DNA of 64,000 bases from Vreelandella titanicae BH1 (lineage in GTDB: Bacteria; Pseudomonadota; Gammaproteobacteria; Pseudomonadales; Halomonadaceae), in contig NZ_AOPO01000006.1 of assembly GCF_000336575.1 (NCBI RefSeq), forward strand, positions 1 through 64,000. Reading direction: 5' to 3'. The position numbers and the translations under genes were made by a program. Below the pieces are notes generated by a model, which saw only the letters and a program-made list of their open reading frames with translations, had not been told where the DNA came from and searched no databases. How positions within the stretch are numbered: the stretch's first letter is position 1; the number at the start of each line of letters is the position of its first letter. Below are positions 37,742 to 46,165 of this stretch, one piece after another.

Positions 37742-38938
37742 ATGGGCTATCGCACCCTGCTGCGCGATCACCGCAGCGTACTCAGTATCGCTTTTCTAGC
37801 GATGTTTAGCTCAAGCCTTGGGCAGAGCTACTTTATTGGTCTTTTTCAAGCGCCCCTTTCAGACCACCTGGGTCTTAGCGTCGGCCAGTTTGGCACCGCC
37901 TATGCCGTGGTTACCCTGATAGCGGGTTTCTGCATGCTGCGCTTTGGGCCCTCCATCGACTGGATTAACCCACAGCGCTTTGCGGCAATCGTCTTGTCAC
38001 TGCTGTTAACCGGCATTGTACTGCTTACCTTATCGCCCTGGTGGTGGCTGGGGATAGTCGGCCTTGGCATAGTGCGGCTATGCGGCCAGGGCATGTTGAC
38101 CCATTTGGGTAACACCCTCGCTGCCCGAGAGTTTTCCACCATGCGCGGCCGTGCCATTGGCCTGGCTAACCTAGGGATACCGCTGGGAGAAGCGCTGCTG
38201 CCCCCGTTAGTGGCGGCTGCGCTTATCTGGAGCAGTTGGCAAACCTTCTGGTGGCTACTGTGTGGCGTCATCGCCTTGCCTTGGCTGTGGCTACTGTTAA
38301 AAGCACCTTGGCCCGACGCACCGGGCGTTAAACCAACCAGGCAGACGCCCCATGGCCCTCGTCCCTTTCGCGAAAAACGCTTTTGGCTGCTAATGCCACT
38401 ATTAATGGCCCTCCCCATCACCATGACGGGGCTGTTTATCTATCAAGCGCAATTAACGGAGTCTCTGGAGAGCTCCCTGGCGGTTTACGCCCTGGCGCTG
38501 ACCGGCATGGGAATCGCCAAACTGCCGGGGGCCTTATTAGGAGGCCGCTGGGTGGATAAACTGGGCCCCGTAAAGCTAGCCCGCCTTTACCTACTCCCCT
38601 ACGCCTTTGCCATGGTGATGGCACTCACCATTGGCGGGCATATCAGCATTTGGGCATTGATGGTAGGGGGCGGCTTGGCCATGGGCGCGCAAGAGCTGAT
38701 TGCCTCAGGCCTGCTAATTAAGCTGTGGGGAGCTGAACATCTAGGCCGGGTACGCTCTGCGCTTAGCGCTGCCATGGTGTTCTCCACCGGCGTCGCGCCT
38801 GCGGTGCTGGGGTTAGCCCTTGGGGCAGGCGCTCCGTTCCATGCGCTTCTGTTGGGCATGCTGGTGTTTATCATCGCCGGTTGGCTACTGGCTCAGCGTG
38901 TACTGCGGGAAACCTCCACTATCCCGGCTGAGCCATAA
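37742..38938 (+). CDS. MFS transporter
   Basis: Major facilitator superfamily protein of 398 residues with about twelve predicted membrane segments. Seen: a central basic loop between segments 6 and 7 (about residues 190-220) and glycine-rich helix ends such as LGIPLGEALLPPLVAAALI near residue 143. No drug- or sugar-specific signature was recognised, so the substrate is unknown. It is divergent from the DksA-like gene and convergent with the universal stress protein gene. Confidence 0.86.
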   Translation: MGYRTLLRDHRSVLSIAFLAMFSSSLGQSYFIGLFQAPLSDHLGLSVGQFGTAYAVVTLIAGFCMLRFGPSIDWINPQRFAAIVLSLLLTGIVLLTLSPWWWLGIVGLGIVRLCGQGMLTHLGNTLAAREFSTMRGRAIGLANLGIPLGEALLPPLVAAALIWSSWQTFWWLLCGVIALPWLWLLLKAPWPDAPGVKPTRQTPHGPRPFREKRFWLLMPLLMALPITMTGLFIYQAQLTESLESSLAVYALALTGMGIAKLPGALLGGRWVDKLGPVKLARLYLLPYAFAMVMALTIGGHISIWALMVGGGLAMGAQELIASGLLIKLWGAEHLGRVRSALSAAMVFSTGVAPAVLGLALGAGAPFHALLLGMLVFIIAGWLLAQRVLRETSTIPAEP

Positions 38939-38949
38939 AAGTGCAGAAA

Positions 38950-39804
38950 TCAGCGCAAAATCAGCACCGGCAACTGGGCATTACGCAACATTGTGGTGGT
39001 AGTACTGCCGACCAGCAGGTGACGGATCCGCGAGTGGCCGTAGGCGCCCATCACCAGCATGTCGATATCATGCTCTTGCTTATAGGTACGCAGCGTCTCT
39101 TCCACCTCGCCCGCGCGTATCGCCCCTTCGGCGGTGTGCCTGGCCTCGCGTAAGGTTTCCAGCGCCCAGCTCAGCTGCGAGCGGTTTTCAGCGGTTTCCG
39201 CGCCCACAATCACCACGTGGCAGGTAGCGCCCTCAAACAGCGGGCTTTTGGCCAGCATTTCCACGCCTTTACGAGCCGTTTTACTGCCGTCAAACGCCAT
39301 CATCACATTGTGCGGTTGAGTAAACTCTTTCGGCACCATGAGAATCGGGCGATGCATTTCCCGCACCACGCGCTCTAGGTTGGAACCTAAATGACCACTG
39401 GCTTGGTGCGCCGTCTCGCCCCGCTTGCCTACCACTAACAGCCTTACATCTTTTTCATTCTCGACCAGGGTTTCCACCAGAGTGCCGTTGCGCTGCAAAC
39501 ACTGCGGGTCGGCAATACCGGCGTTGGCCGCGCGCTCCTTGGCGGCGTCGAGTAGCAGACGGCCCCGCTCGCGGGAGACTTTGGCATGCTGCTCTTCAAT
39601 AGCTGACAGCTTTTCCAGCAGGTGCTCTCTAGTACCTAGTCCCAGGTTACCGGTTAAATCCGGCTCAGCTACTTGGGCATGGTTATCCACGGTATGAATA
39701 AAACTGAGCGGAGCATCCAGGGCTTGGGCGGCCCAAGCCGCATAATCACACACGCCTTCTGAAAACTGAGAACTATCAATAGCTGCCAACACGCGATCTG
39801 ACAT
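38950..39804 (-). CDS. Universal stress protein, tandem double-Usp type (copy 1)
   Basis: The start at 39804 (MSDRVLAAIDSSQFSEGVCDY) has AAGGAG upstream; the frame extends nine codons further. The 284 residues contain two Usp domains: the first (about residues 1-150) ends with VVGKRGETAHQASGHLGSN, the second carries the ATP-binding pattern G-x2-G-x9-G-S in MGAYGHSRIRHLLVGSTTT near residue 258. It is closely similar to the product at 43156 along its whole length. Known: a Usp (TeaD) regulates the ectoine transporter TeaABC in Halomonas elongata, but that is a short single-domain protein, so a different role is likely here. Confidence 0.9.
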   Translation of the reverse strand: MSDRVLAAIDSSQFSEGVCDYAAWAAQALDAPLSFIHTVDNHAQVAEPDLTGNLGLGTREHLLEKLSAIEEQHAKVSRERGRLLLDAAKERAANAGIADPQCLQRNGTLVETLVENEKDVRLLVVGKRGETAHQASGHLGSNLERVVREMHRPILMVPKEFTQPHNVMMAFDGSKTARKGVEMLAKSPLFEGATCHVVIVGAETAENRSQLSWALETLREARHTAEGAIRAGEVEETLRTYKQEHDIDMLVMGAYGHSRIRHLLVGSTTTTMLRNAQLPVLILR

Positions 39805-39968
39805 GAGGTACTTCTCCTTGAGCATCAACATTATTTTTATATTCTCACCCTTTTCTACACGAACTCATTACCCCACGACACCCTAAAACGTTCTTGCGTG
39901 CTTCGGACGCTATAAAACGCACATGCTAAACTTAGCGGCCTATTGAAGTTGGCGACTCGGAGGAAAGC

Positions 39969-40370
39969 ATGGGGCATGGCTTAACAAGCGTACTGTTAGT
40001 CGCACTAGGCGGCGCGCTGGGCGGGATGGGACGATTTGCGGTTTCAAATCTACTCGCCCGCTATCTCGGCAAGGCCTTCCCCTGGGGAACCCTGGCGGTT
40101 AACGCCAGCGGAGCCTTTCTAGCGGGCTGGCTGCTCGGCAGCCTAGGTATCGCTAGCGCCCCCTCTTCTGTATGGCTGTTCACCGTCGGAGGTGTGTTAG
40201 GTGGCTACACCACTGTCTCCTCTTTTAGCTTGCAGACCATTGAGCTATGGCAGGGCGGCCAGCAACTCCGCGCAGGCATTAATGTGGGCACCACGCTGCT
40301 GCTTGGTTTAGTCATGGTCACCCTGGGCTGGTTGTTATCAGGGGCTTCTCTGTCAGGAGCGACCTTATGA
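39969..40370 (+). CDS. crcB: Fluoride channel subunit CrcB/Fluc (first of two)
   Basis: Small four-helix membrane protein that exports fluoride. Seen: GGALGGMGRFAVSNLLAR near residue 15 and the signature GGVLGGYTTVSSFSLQTIEL near residue 75 (central TTxS loop and phenylalanine box). The 133-residue length is typical. It overlaps the second crcB by 4 bp; two-gene Fluc systems form hetero-oligomers with opposed topology in several bacteria, which is inferred here. No fluoride riboswitch was recognised upstream. Confidence 0.93.
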   Translation: MGHGLTSVLLVALGGALGGMGRFAVSNLLARYLGKAFPWGTLAVNASGAFLAGWLLGSLGIASAPSSVWLFTVGGVLGGYTTVSSFSLQTIELWQGGQQLRAGINVGTTLLLGLVMVTLGWLLSGASLSGATL

Positions 40371-40753
40371 GCGCCTGGAAGGCTTACCTTGCGGTAGGTG
40401 TCGGTAGCGGCGTGGGCAGCGCGCTGCGCTACGGCGTTTCGCTATTATCCCAGGCAGCACTAGGGGGCTATTTCCCCTGGGGAACACTCATTGTTAACGT
40501 ACTGGGTTCGTGCTTAATCGGTTGGTTGGCCGCCACCCTCTCGCGCTCCCCCCACAGCCAGCTAGCGCGTTTTCAGCCATTATTGGTGGCCGGTTTTTGC
40601 GGCGGTTTTACCACCTTTTCGCTATTTAGCTTAGAGACGCTACATCTGGTGCAGTTAGACCGCCCGGGGATTGCGCTGGTTTACATTGTGGTTAGCCTTC
40701 CCCTTTGGCTGGGCGCTGCCGTGATGGGTGAGCGCATGGCGCTTTTTCGTTAG
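40367..40753 (+). CDS. crcB: Fluoride channel subunit CrcB/Fluc (second of two)
   Basis: Second Fluc subunit of 128 residues. Seen: GVGSGVGSALRYGVSLLSQ near residue 11 and VAGFCGGFTTFSLFSLETLHL near residue 76. Compared with the first subunit, the helices and loop motifs are conserved but overall identity is moderate, so this is an old pair rather than a recent duplication. Its ATG overlaps the first gene's stop (ATGA). Confidence 0.93.
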   Translation: MSAWKAYLAVGVGSGVGSALRYGVSLLSQAALGGYFPWGTLIVNVLGSCLIGWLAATLSRSPHSQLARFQPLLVAGFCGGFTTFSLFSLETLHLVQLDRPGIALVYIVVSLPLWLGAAVMGERMALFR

Positions 40754-40798
40754 TAAACAGCCCCGATTGCAAAACCGTTAGCGACAGGATGTGCCAGC

Positions 40799-41755
40799 AT
40801 GCGCGATCAGATGGAAAAGCATCAGTCTTGGCTCTACCTGATTTTCATTGGCTTAGGCCTAACGTTAGGCATCAGAGCACCGCAATTCGCTGAGCCGCTA
40901 GCGCATTTTTTATGGCCGCTGTTAGCGGTGCTGCTTTACGCCACCTTTACGCAAATTCCTTTGCTGCATATTGCCCGAAGCTTCGCTGACACACGCTTTA
41001 TGGCCGCGTTGATGGTCGGTAATTTTATTGCCATTCCAGCCTTTTTAGCCCTTACCGTTATTTGGCTACCACTCTCCCCCGCCGTGCTGGCAGGCGTTTT
41101 ACTGGTACTGCTGGTGCCCTGCACCGATTGGTTTATCACCTTCACGCATTTAGGCAAGGGCGATAGCGCTCGGGCCGTTGCCGCCGCCCCACTACTGCTG
41201 CTGGTGCAGTTAGTCGCGTTACCCGTTTATTTGTGGCTGTTCCTGGGCAGTGAGTGGTTTCAGCTAACGCTCTCTAAAGAACTATTGAGCGCTTTTGCAG
41301 GGCTTATTCTCACGCCTTTAGCACTCGCCTGGTTAACCGAGTACATAGCCCAGCGTCACAAGGCAGTTAAACGCACCGTGTATTACCTGGGAATACTGCC
41401 AGTGCCCTTACTGGCCTTAGTGGTGTTTATGATCGCCGCTTCCCAGGTCAACACTGTGTTCGGCCTTAGCCAAGTGTTGGTTCAGGTGGTGTTTATTTTT
41501 ATTGGTTTTTTACTCTTTGCAGCTCTATTGGGTAAGGGGCTTGGCAAGTTGTTTAAGCTACCCACCGCCAGCGCTAGAACGCTAGCGTTTAGCTTTGGTA
41601 CACGTAACTCTTTTATGATGTTGCCCATCGCCCTGACGCTACCCAGCGCTTGGCAGGCGGCGGTTGTGGTGGTGGTGTTTCAATCACTGGTAGAGCTATT
41701 TGGTATGGTGACACTCTTACGCTGGGTGCCCAATAAGCTACTGCCAGATCCCTAG
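40799..41755 (+). CDS. BASS/ACR3-type transporter (bile acid:sodium symporter or arsenite efflux family)
   Basis: A 318-residue membrane protein with about ten segments. Seen: VPCTDWFITFTHLGKGD near residue 107, matching the conserved helix 4 region with a cysteine that ACR3 arsenite exporters also carry, and SFGTRNSFMMLPIALTLP near residue 263, typical of the superfamily. No arsR or arsC lies nearby; the immediate upstream neighbours are fluoride exporters, so a toxic-ion export role is a guess. The substrate is not determined. Confidence 0.8.
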   Translation: MRDQMEKHQSWLYLIFIGLGLTLGIRAPQFAEPLAHFLWPLLAVLLYATFTQIPLLHIARSFADTRFMAALMVGNFIAIPAFLALTVIWLPLSPAVLAGVLLVLLVPCTDWFITFTHLGKGDSARAVAAAPLLLLVQLVALPVYLWLFLGSEWFQLTLSKELLSAFAGLILTPLALAWLTEYIAQRHKAVKRTVYYLGILPVPLLALVVFMIAASQVNTVFGLSQVLVQVVFIFIGFLLFAALLGKGLGKLFKLPTASARTLAFSFGTRNSFMMLPIALTLPSAWQAAVVVVVFQSLVELFGMVTLLRWVPNKLLPDP

Positions 41756-41772
41756 CTTGTGTTAGATAGCGA

Positions 41773-42933
41773 TTAGCTAACGCGGGAATAACCGCCCAGT
41801 ACCCCCTGCTTACTCATCACCAGTTGCCAAAGATGAATTTCTCTGGCTCGGAAAGCACCGGCGCAACTCAGCAGGTAGTAGCGCCACATGCGATAGAAAC
41901 GCTCGCCATACTGGCTTTCGAATGTGGGCCAGTGCCTCTCGAAATTATTGTGCCATGCCATCAGAGTACGGTCGTAATCAGCCCCAAAGTTATGCACATC
42001 CTCCACCACAAACAGTGCTTCGGCGGCATCAGCTATTTGCCCCAAGGTGGGCAGTTCGCCATTGGGGAAAATATATTTATCAATCCAGGGGTCAGTCACC
42101 GTGTTGCTTAAGTTTTTGCCGATGGTATGTAGCAAAAACAGGCCGTCATCCTTTAAGCAGCGGTTAACCACGTTCATATACTCGCGATAATTTTTATGCC
42201 CCACATGCTCAAACATGCCGATGCTGACAATACGGTCAAACTGCTCGCTTTCATTGCGGTAATCCTGCAGTCGAAACTCTACCGGCAAGCCCTTTTTGAT
42301 CAATCGTTGCCCAAACTCCGCTTGCTCTTTGGAGATAGTCAGGCCCACGCACTCAACACCATAGTGCTCAGCCGCGTAGGCCATGAAGCTTCCCCAGCCG
42401 CAGCCAATATCCAGCACGCGCATGCCTGGCTTTAATTGCAATTTACGGCAGACGAGATCGAGCTTGGCTTCCTGGGCCTCGTCCAGGGTTTTGGCATCTT
42501 TCCAGTAGCCGCAGGTGTAGGTCATGCGCTGATCGAGCATGGCCGCGTAGAAGTCATTACCCAGATCGTAATGCTTTTCGCCCACTTCCCAGGCACGCTT
42601 CACCGTTTGCCGATTCAGCAGGCGCGAACGCAGAGAGTGATAAATCAATTGAGTGGGCTTGATACGCTGCCCGAGCTGGGCACGCATTAAGCGGTAAAAC
42701 AGCTCATCAAGCCGATCGGCGTTCCAGTCCCCCTTCATGTAGCTTTCGCCAAACCCAAGATTGCCTCGCGAAAGAGCGCTATCAATAACGCCGGGGGCAT
42801 TCAATTGGATATCCCAGGGGCGGTGCCCGTCGAAATGAATATCGGCTTGGGCCAGTAGCTCAGCAACAAAACGGTGGGAAGTAGAGGCTTCGTCGAAGCC
42901 AACAGGCTTTTTTTCCAACATAGGCATGTTCAC
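41773..42933 (-). CDS. cfa: Cyclopropane-fatty-acyl-phospholipid synthase
   Basis: Adds a methylene bridge from SAM to unsaturated acyl chains in phospholipids, changing membrane stability under acid or osmotic stress. Seen: LGNLGFGESYMKGDW-like motif near residue 60, YDLGNDFYAAMLDQRMTYTCGYW near residue 122, the SAM motif VLDIGCGWGSFMAYAAEHYG near residue 168 and SIGMFEHVGHKNYREYM near residue 232. The 386-residue length fits. The start MNMPMLEKK or the ATG three codons later are both possible. In E. coli cfa is RpoS-dependent; no clear promoter of that kind was identified here. Confidence 0.95.
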   Translation of the reverse strand: MNMPMLEKKPVGFDEASTSHRFVAELLAQADIHFDGHRPWDIQLNAPGVIDSALSRGNLGFGESYMKGDWNADRLDELFYRLMRAQLGQRIKPTQLIYHSLRSRLLNRQTVKRAWEVGEKHYDLGNDFYAAMLDQRMTYTCGYWKDAKTLDEAQEAKLDLVCRKLQLKPGMRVLDIGCGWGSFMAYAAEHYGVECVGLTISKEQAEFGQRLIKKGLPVEFRLQDYRNESEQFDRIVSIGMFEHVGHKNYREYMNVVNRCLKDDGLFLLHTIGKNLSNTVTDPWIDKYIFPNGELPTLGQIADAAEALFVVEDVHNFGADYDRTLMAWHNNFERHWPTFESQYGERFYRMWRYYLLSCAGAFRAREIHLWQLVMSKQGVLGGYSRVS

Positions 42934-43049
42934 AGCAGGCTCCTTACGCTATTCCAGTGGGTGAATAGGTTACAACCTGACTACTAGCATAGAAGCGCAT
43001 GGCAACATTAGCATCATTTGATGGAGATCATTTATGCACTGCAGAGACT

Positions 43050-43083
43050 AAAAAGCCGGCTCACTCAAGAAAGAGGGCCGGCT
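43050..43083 (-). terminator. Terminator downstream of the second universal stress protein gene
   Basis: On the minus strand AGCCGGC pairs with GCCGGCT across a 19-nt loop and is followed by TTTTTAG. It lies 73 bp after the usp stop codon and upstream of cfa on the same strand, separating the two transcripts. Confidence 0.7.
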
Positions 43084-43155
43084 GCGAAGGTAATACGCAC
43101 AGCGAGCTAAACGGTTATGCGCTGCTGCTTTTTTTGAGTTTTAGCTTATTGAGCC

Positions 43156-44013
43156 CTAGCGCAAAATCAGCACCGGTATGCGGCTACCACGTAGCATAGC
43201 CGTTGTGGTGCTACCTACCAGCAAGTGGCGAATACGCGAGTGCCCATAAGCGCCCATCACCAGCAGGTCAATACCATGCTCTTTTTCGTAAGCTTGCAGG
43301 GCTTCATCTACCTCGCCTGCACGAATGGCGCCTTCGGCTTGGTGGCCCGCATCGCGCAATATGCCTAACGCCCACTCAAGCTCGGAACGGCGTTCAGCCG
43401 TTTCCGCACCCACGATCAGCACATGGCACTCAGTGCCAGCAAAAAGCAGCGAACGAGCCAGCATCTCGACGCCTTTACGGGCGGTTTTGCTGCCGTCAAA
43501 GGCCATCAATATCTTTTCAGGTCGCTTGAAGGTTTTCGGCACCATCAGGATCGGACGGTGCAATTCACGCGCCACCCGTTCAAGGTTAGAGCCAAGGTGG
43601 CCACTGGCCTGGTGGGCGGTTTCACCGCGCTTACCCACCACCAGCAACCGTATGTCTTCCTCAAGCTCTAACAAGCTTTCCACCAGGGTGCCATTGCGTT
43701 GGCGCGTGGTGGGGTTGCTGACTCCATCATCGATAGCGCGCTCTTTAGCTGCTTCCAGCATCAGCTTGCCATGCTCGCGATTCACTTTAGCGCGCTGCTC
43801 ATCAAGCTCGGAAAGCTCTTTCATCAGCCTTTCGCGGGCACCGAAACGCAGGTTGCCGGAAAGGTTCTGCTCTTCGGGTACTGCTGAGTGGTTGTCGACC
43901 ACATGCACAAAGGTTAACGGTGCATCCATAGCCAAGCTTGCCCAGGCAGCATAATCGCAGACGCCTTCAGAAAACTGGGAGCCGTCAATAGCGGCTAATA
44001 CTTGATCTGTCAT
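43156..44013 (-). CDS. Universal stress protein, tandem double-Usp type (copy 2)
   Basis: A 285-residue paralogue of the product at 38950, alignable along its whole length with only one or two single-residue gaps and clearly more than half identical. Seen: N-terminal VLAAIDGSQFSEGVCDYAAWA, middle VVGKRGETAHQASGHLGSN near residue 135 and C-terminal MGAYGHSRIRHLLVGSTTT near residue 259. It starts 20 bp after the stop of the SulP gene on the same strand, so it is probably co-transcribed with it. Usp-SulP pairing is known in several marine bacteria, although its purpose is unclear. Confidence 0.9.
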   Translation of the reverse strand: MTDQVLAAIDGSQFSEGVCDYAAWASLAMDAPLTFVHVVDNHSAVPEEQNLSGNLRFGARERLMKELSELDEQRAKVNREHGKLMLEAAKERAIDDGVSNPTTRQRNGTLVESLLELEEDIRLLVVGKRGETAHQASGHLGSNLERVARELHRPILMVPKTFKRPEKILMAFDGSKTARKGVEMLARSLLFAGTECHVLIVGAETAERRSELEWALGILRDAGHQAEGAIRAGEVDEALQAYEKEHGIDLLVMGAYGHSRIRHLLVGSTTTAMLRGSRIPVLILR

Positions 44014-44032
44014 GTCGCTCTCCTTGCGTTGG

Positions 44033-45523
44033 TTAGTGGCCGCCCATCAGCTTTTCAACCGCTTCGGGGTCGTTGTGTACCGCATAGCGATCCACGACCG
44101 TCGCACTGGCCTCGCTCAAGCCCACAAGCTCTACCTCGGTACCTTCACGGCGGAATTTAATCACCACGCGATCCAGCGCCTGCACGGCGGTAATATCCCA
44201 GAAATGCGCCCGGGAGAGGTTGATAGTGACTTTATCGATACTCTCTTTGAAATCGAACGCGCCGATAAAGCGTTCGGAGGAAGCAAAAAATACCTGACCG
44301 ACGACTTCGTATTCACGCTCTTTCCCCGGCTCTATTTCTTTGGAGCCGATATACATGATGTTGCCGACTTTGTTGGCAAAGAACATCGCCGCCAACAGCA
44401 CACCAACGAACACGCCAATCGCCAAGTTGTGAGTACCTACCGTAACGATAACGGTGGCCACCATGACGATATTGGTGCTCATGGGGTGCTTTTTCAGATC
44501 GCGAATCGATTCCCAACTAAAGGTACCGATAGAGACCATAATCATTACCGCCACCAGCGCGGCCATGGGGATCTGGGATACCCAATCCGCCAGGAAGACC
44601 ACCATCAGCAGTAGTGCGATACCGGCAATTAACGTCGAGGTACGACGACGACCACCGGATTTAATATTGATCACCGATTGGCCAATCATGGCGCAGCCCG
44701 CCATACCGCCAATCAAACCCGCGCCAATGTTGGCAATACCCTGGCCTTTACACTCGCGGTTTTTATCGCTCTTGGTATCAGTTAAGTCATCAATAATGGT
44801 CGCCGTCATCATCGATTCAAGCAGGCCCACCACGGTTAACATTAGCGAATAGGGCAGGATGATCATTAGGGTTTCAACGTTCAGCGGCACATCAGGCCAC
44901 AAAAACATCGGCAGGCTATCGGGCAGCTCGCCCATATCGCCAACGCTGCGAATATCCATGCCAGTCAGCATGTACACAGCGGTGAGCACGACAATACATA
45001 CCAGTGGCGAAGGAATGGCTTTACCAACTACCGGCACATAGGGGAAGCCGTAAATGATGGCTAAGCCCGCAACGGTCATGGCATAAACGTGCCAAGTGAC
45101 GCCCGTCAGTTCAGGCAACTGGGCCATAAAGATCAGGATAGCGAGCGCGTTGACAAACCCAGTCACCACCGAGCGCGATACGAATCGCATCAACTCAGCA
45201 AGCTTTAGATATCCTGCCACAATCTGCAGCACACCGGTCAACAGCGTGGCGGCCAGCAGGTACTCTAAACCGTGCTCTTTCACCAGGGTAATCATGAGTA
45301 GCGCCATGGCGCCGGTTGCCGCTGAAATCATGCCGGAGCGGCCGCCAGTAAAGGCGATAATCACACAGATAGCGAAGGAGGCGTAAAGGCCGACTTTCGG
45401 GTCAACGCCAGCGATGATCGAGAACGCAATGGCCTCGGGGATTAGCGCAAGAGCCACGACAATCCCCGCAAGGGTGTCGCCCTTGAGGTTGGAGAGCCAG
45501 GATTGTTTAAACTTTTCGTACAT
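44033..45523 (-). CDS. SulP family anion transporter with C-terminal STAS domain
   Basis: Inner-membrane transporter of sulfate, bicarbonate or other anions. The start at 45523 ([20 protein letters not shown]) fits the family; the open frame extends 30 codons upstream but looks non-coding. Seen: the SulP entry motif [24 protein letters not shown] near residue 16, about ten to twelve membrane segments, a conserved [24 protein letters not shown] block near residue 265 and a STAS domain from about residue 400. The 496 residues are in the range of SulP/BicA. Substrate unresolved; co-transcription with the Usp gene downstream is likely. Confidence 0.88.
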   Translation of the reverse strand: MYEKFKQSWLSNLKGDTLAGIVVALALIPEAIAFSIIAGVDPKVGLYASFAICVIIAFTGGRSGMISAATGAMALLMITLVKEHGLEYLLAATLLTGVLQIVAGYLKLAELMRFVSRSVVTGFVNALAILIFMAQLPELTGVTWHVYAMTVAGLAIIYGFPYVPVVGKAIPSPLVCIVVLTAVYMLTGMDIRSVGDMGELPDSLPMFLWPDVPLNVETLMIILPYSLMLTVVGLLESMMTATIIDDLTDTKSDKNRECKGQGIANIGAGLIGGMAGCAMIGQSVINIKSGGRRRTSTLIAGIALLLMVVFLADWVSQIPMAALVAVMIMVSIGTFSWESIRDLKKHPMSTNIVMVATVIVTVGTHNLAIGVFVGVLLAAMFFANKVGNIMYIGSKEIEPGKEREYEVVGQVFFASSERFIGAFDFKESIDKVTINLSRAHFWDITAVQALDRVVIKFRREGTEVELVGLSEASATVVDRYAVHNDPEAVEKLMGGH

Positions 45524-46165
45524 GCAAGGGATCCATGGTTTTAGGTTAATAACAGGCCAAAAGCGGTCAAACAGCGCAGCCAACAAGAGGAAGCACCGCC
45601 AACACATTGGCACGCTGGGATAATCAGCTTTTTATTTTAAATAGTGGTGAGCTAGCGTTAGGTGCCGCTAAATTCAGGTACTGAAAACTTGAGTACTGAA
45701 AACATAAGCACTTTAAAAGAAGGCACTAGAAACAAGTACCAGAAAGCGATGACAGCACAATGAATGCACTATCAGCACCTTTAGGGGAAGCGAGGGGCTA
45801 GGGCGGAGTCATCAGCCCTGAAAAGCAATGTTTGAATACATTCATTGGCAGAGATTCTTTTACAGTTGCGAAAAGAAAGAGTCGTGCATAAAACGTGTCG
45901 CAAAAAAGCATATTGTAGGCAAGCAAGGTGCGACAAAGTGCCGTATCCTACCAGGAATTCTGCTGCATTGCACCTCACGTCTAACACCGCTAGTCAGGTT
46001 CTACCACTACGTAATAGACCACTACGATAGGTAAAGTGACCTCTGCCCCCTTTCTGAAGTACCATTGCGCCGCTAACTAACAGGATATTAAATCCCAACT
46101 TTGCACGTTGAAGCGGCACGCTATTCTTTACTGAACACGCCTGCCGATTTAAAGAGGAGCAGTCA
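45524..46165. other. 642-bp intergenic region between sulP and icd
   Basis: No convincing gene was found in this gap; plus- and minus-strand ORFs of 60-80 codons exist but have no family resemblance and no good ribosome binding site. It contains a 15-bp-period tandem array (45676-45748) and must hold the divergent promoters of sulP and icd. The stretch around 45820-46060 shows nothing recognisable, and a remnant of a lost gene cannot be excluded. Confidence 0.5.
45676..45748. repeat. Five tandem units of 14-15 bp in the sulP-icd gap
   Basis: Units are AGGTACTGAAAACTT, GAGTACTGAAAACAT, AAGCACTTTAAAAGA, AGGCACTAGAAACA and AGTACCAGAAAGCG. The (G)TACTGAAAAC core recurs at 15-bp spacing and decays along the array. 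Confidence 0.65.

Noticed and set aside
39832..39968. Fluoride riboswitch upstream of crcB
   Set aside because: The short conserved blocks of the crcB motif could not be found by eye; a covariance model search would be decisive.
44012..44614. 200-codon plus-strand ORF over the SulP gene
   Set aside because: Lies entirely opposite the STAS and membrane region of the transporter; composition reflects the reverse complement of a coding frame.
45781..46034. Small genes in the sulP-icd gap
   Set aside because: ORFs of 60-68 codons on both strands overlap each other, lack ribosome binding sites and show no plausible protein features.
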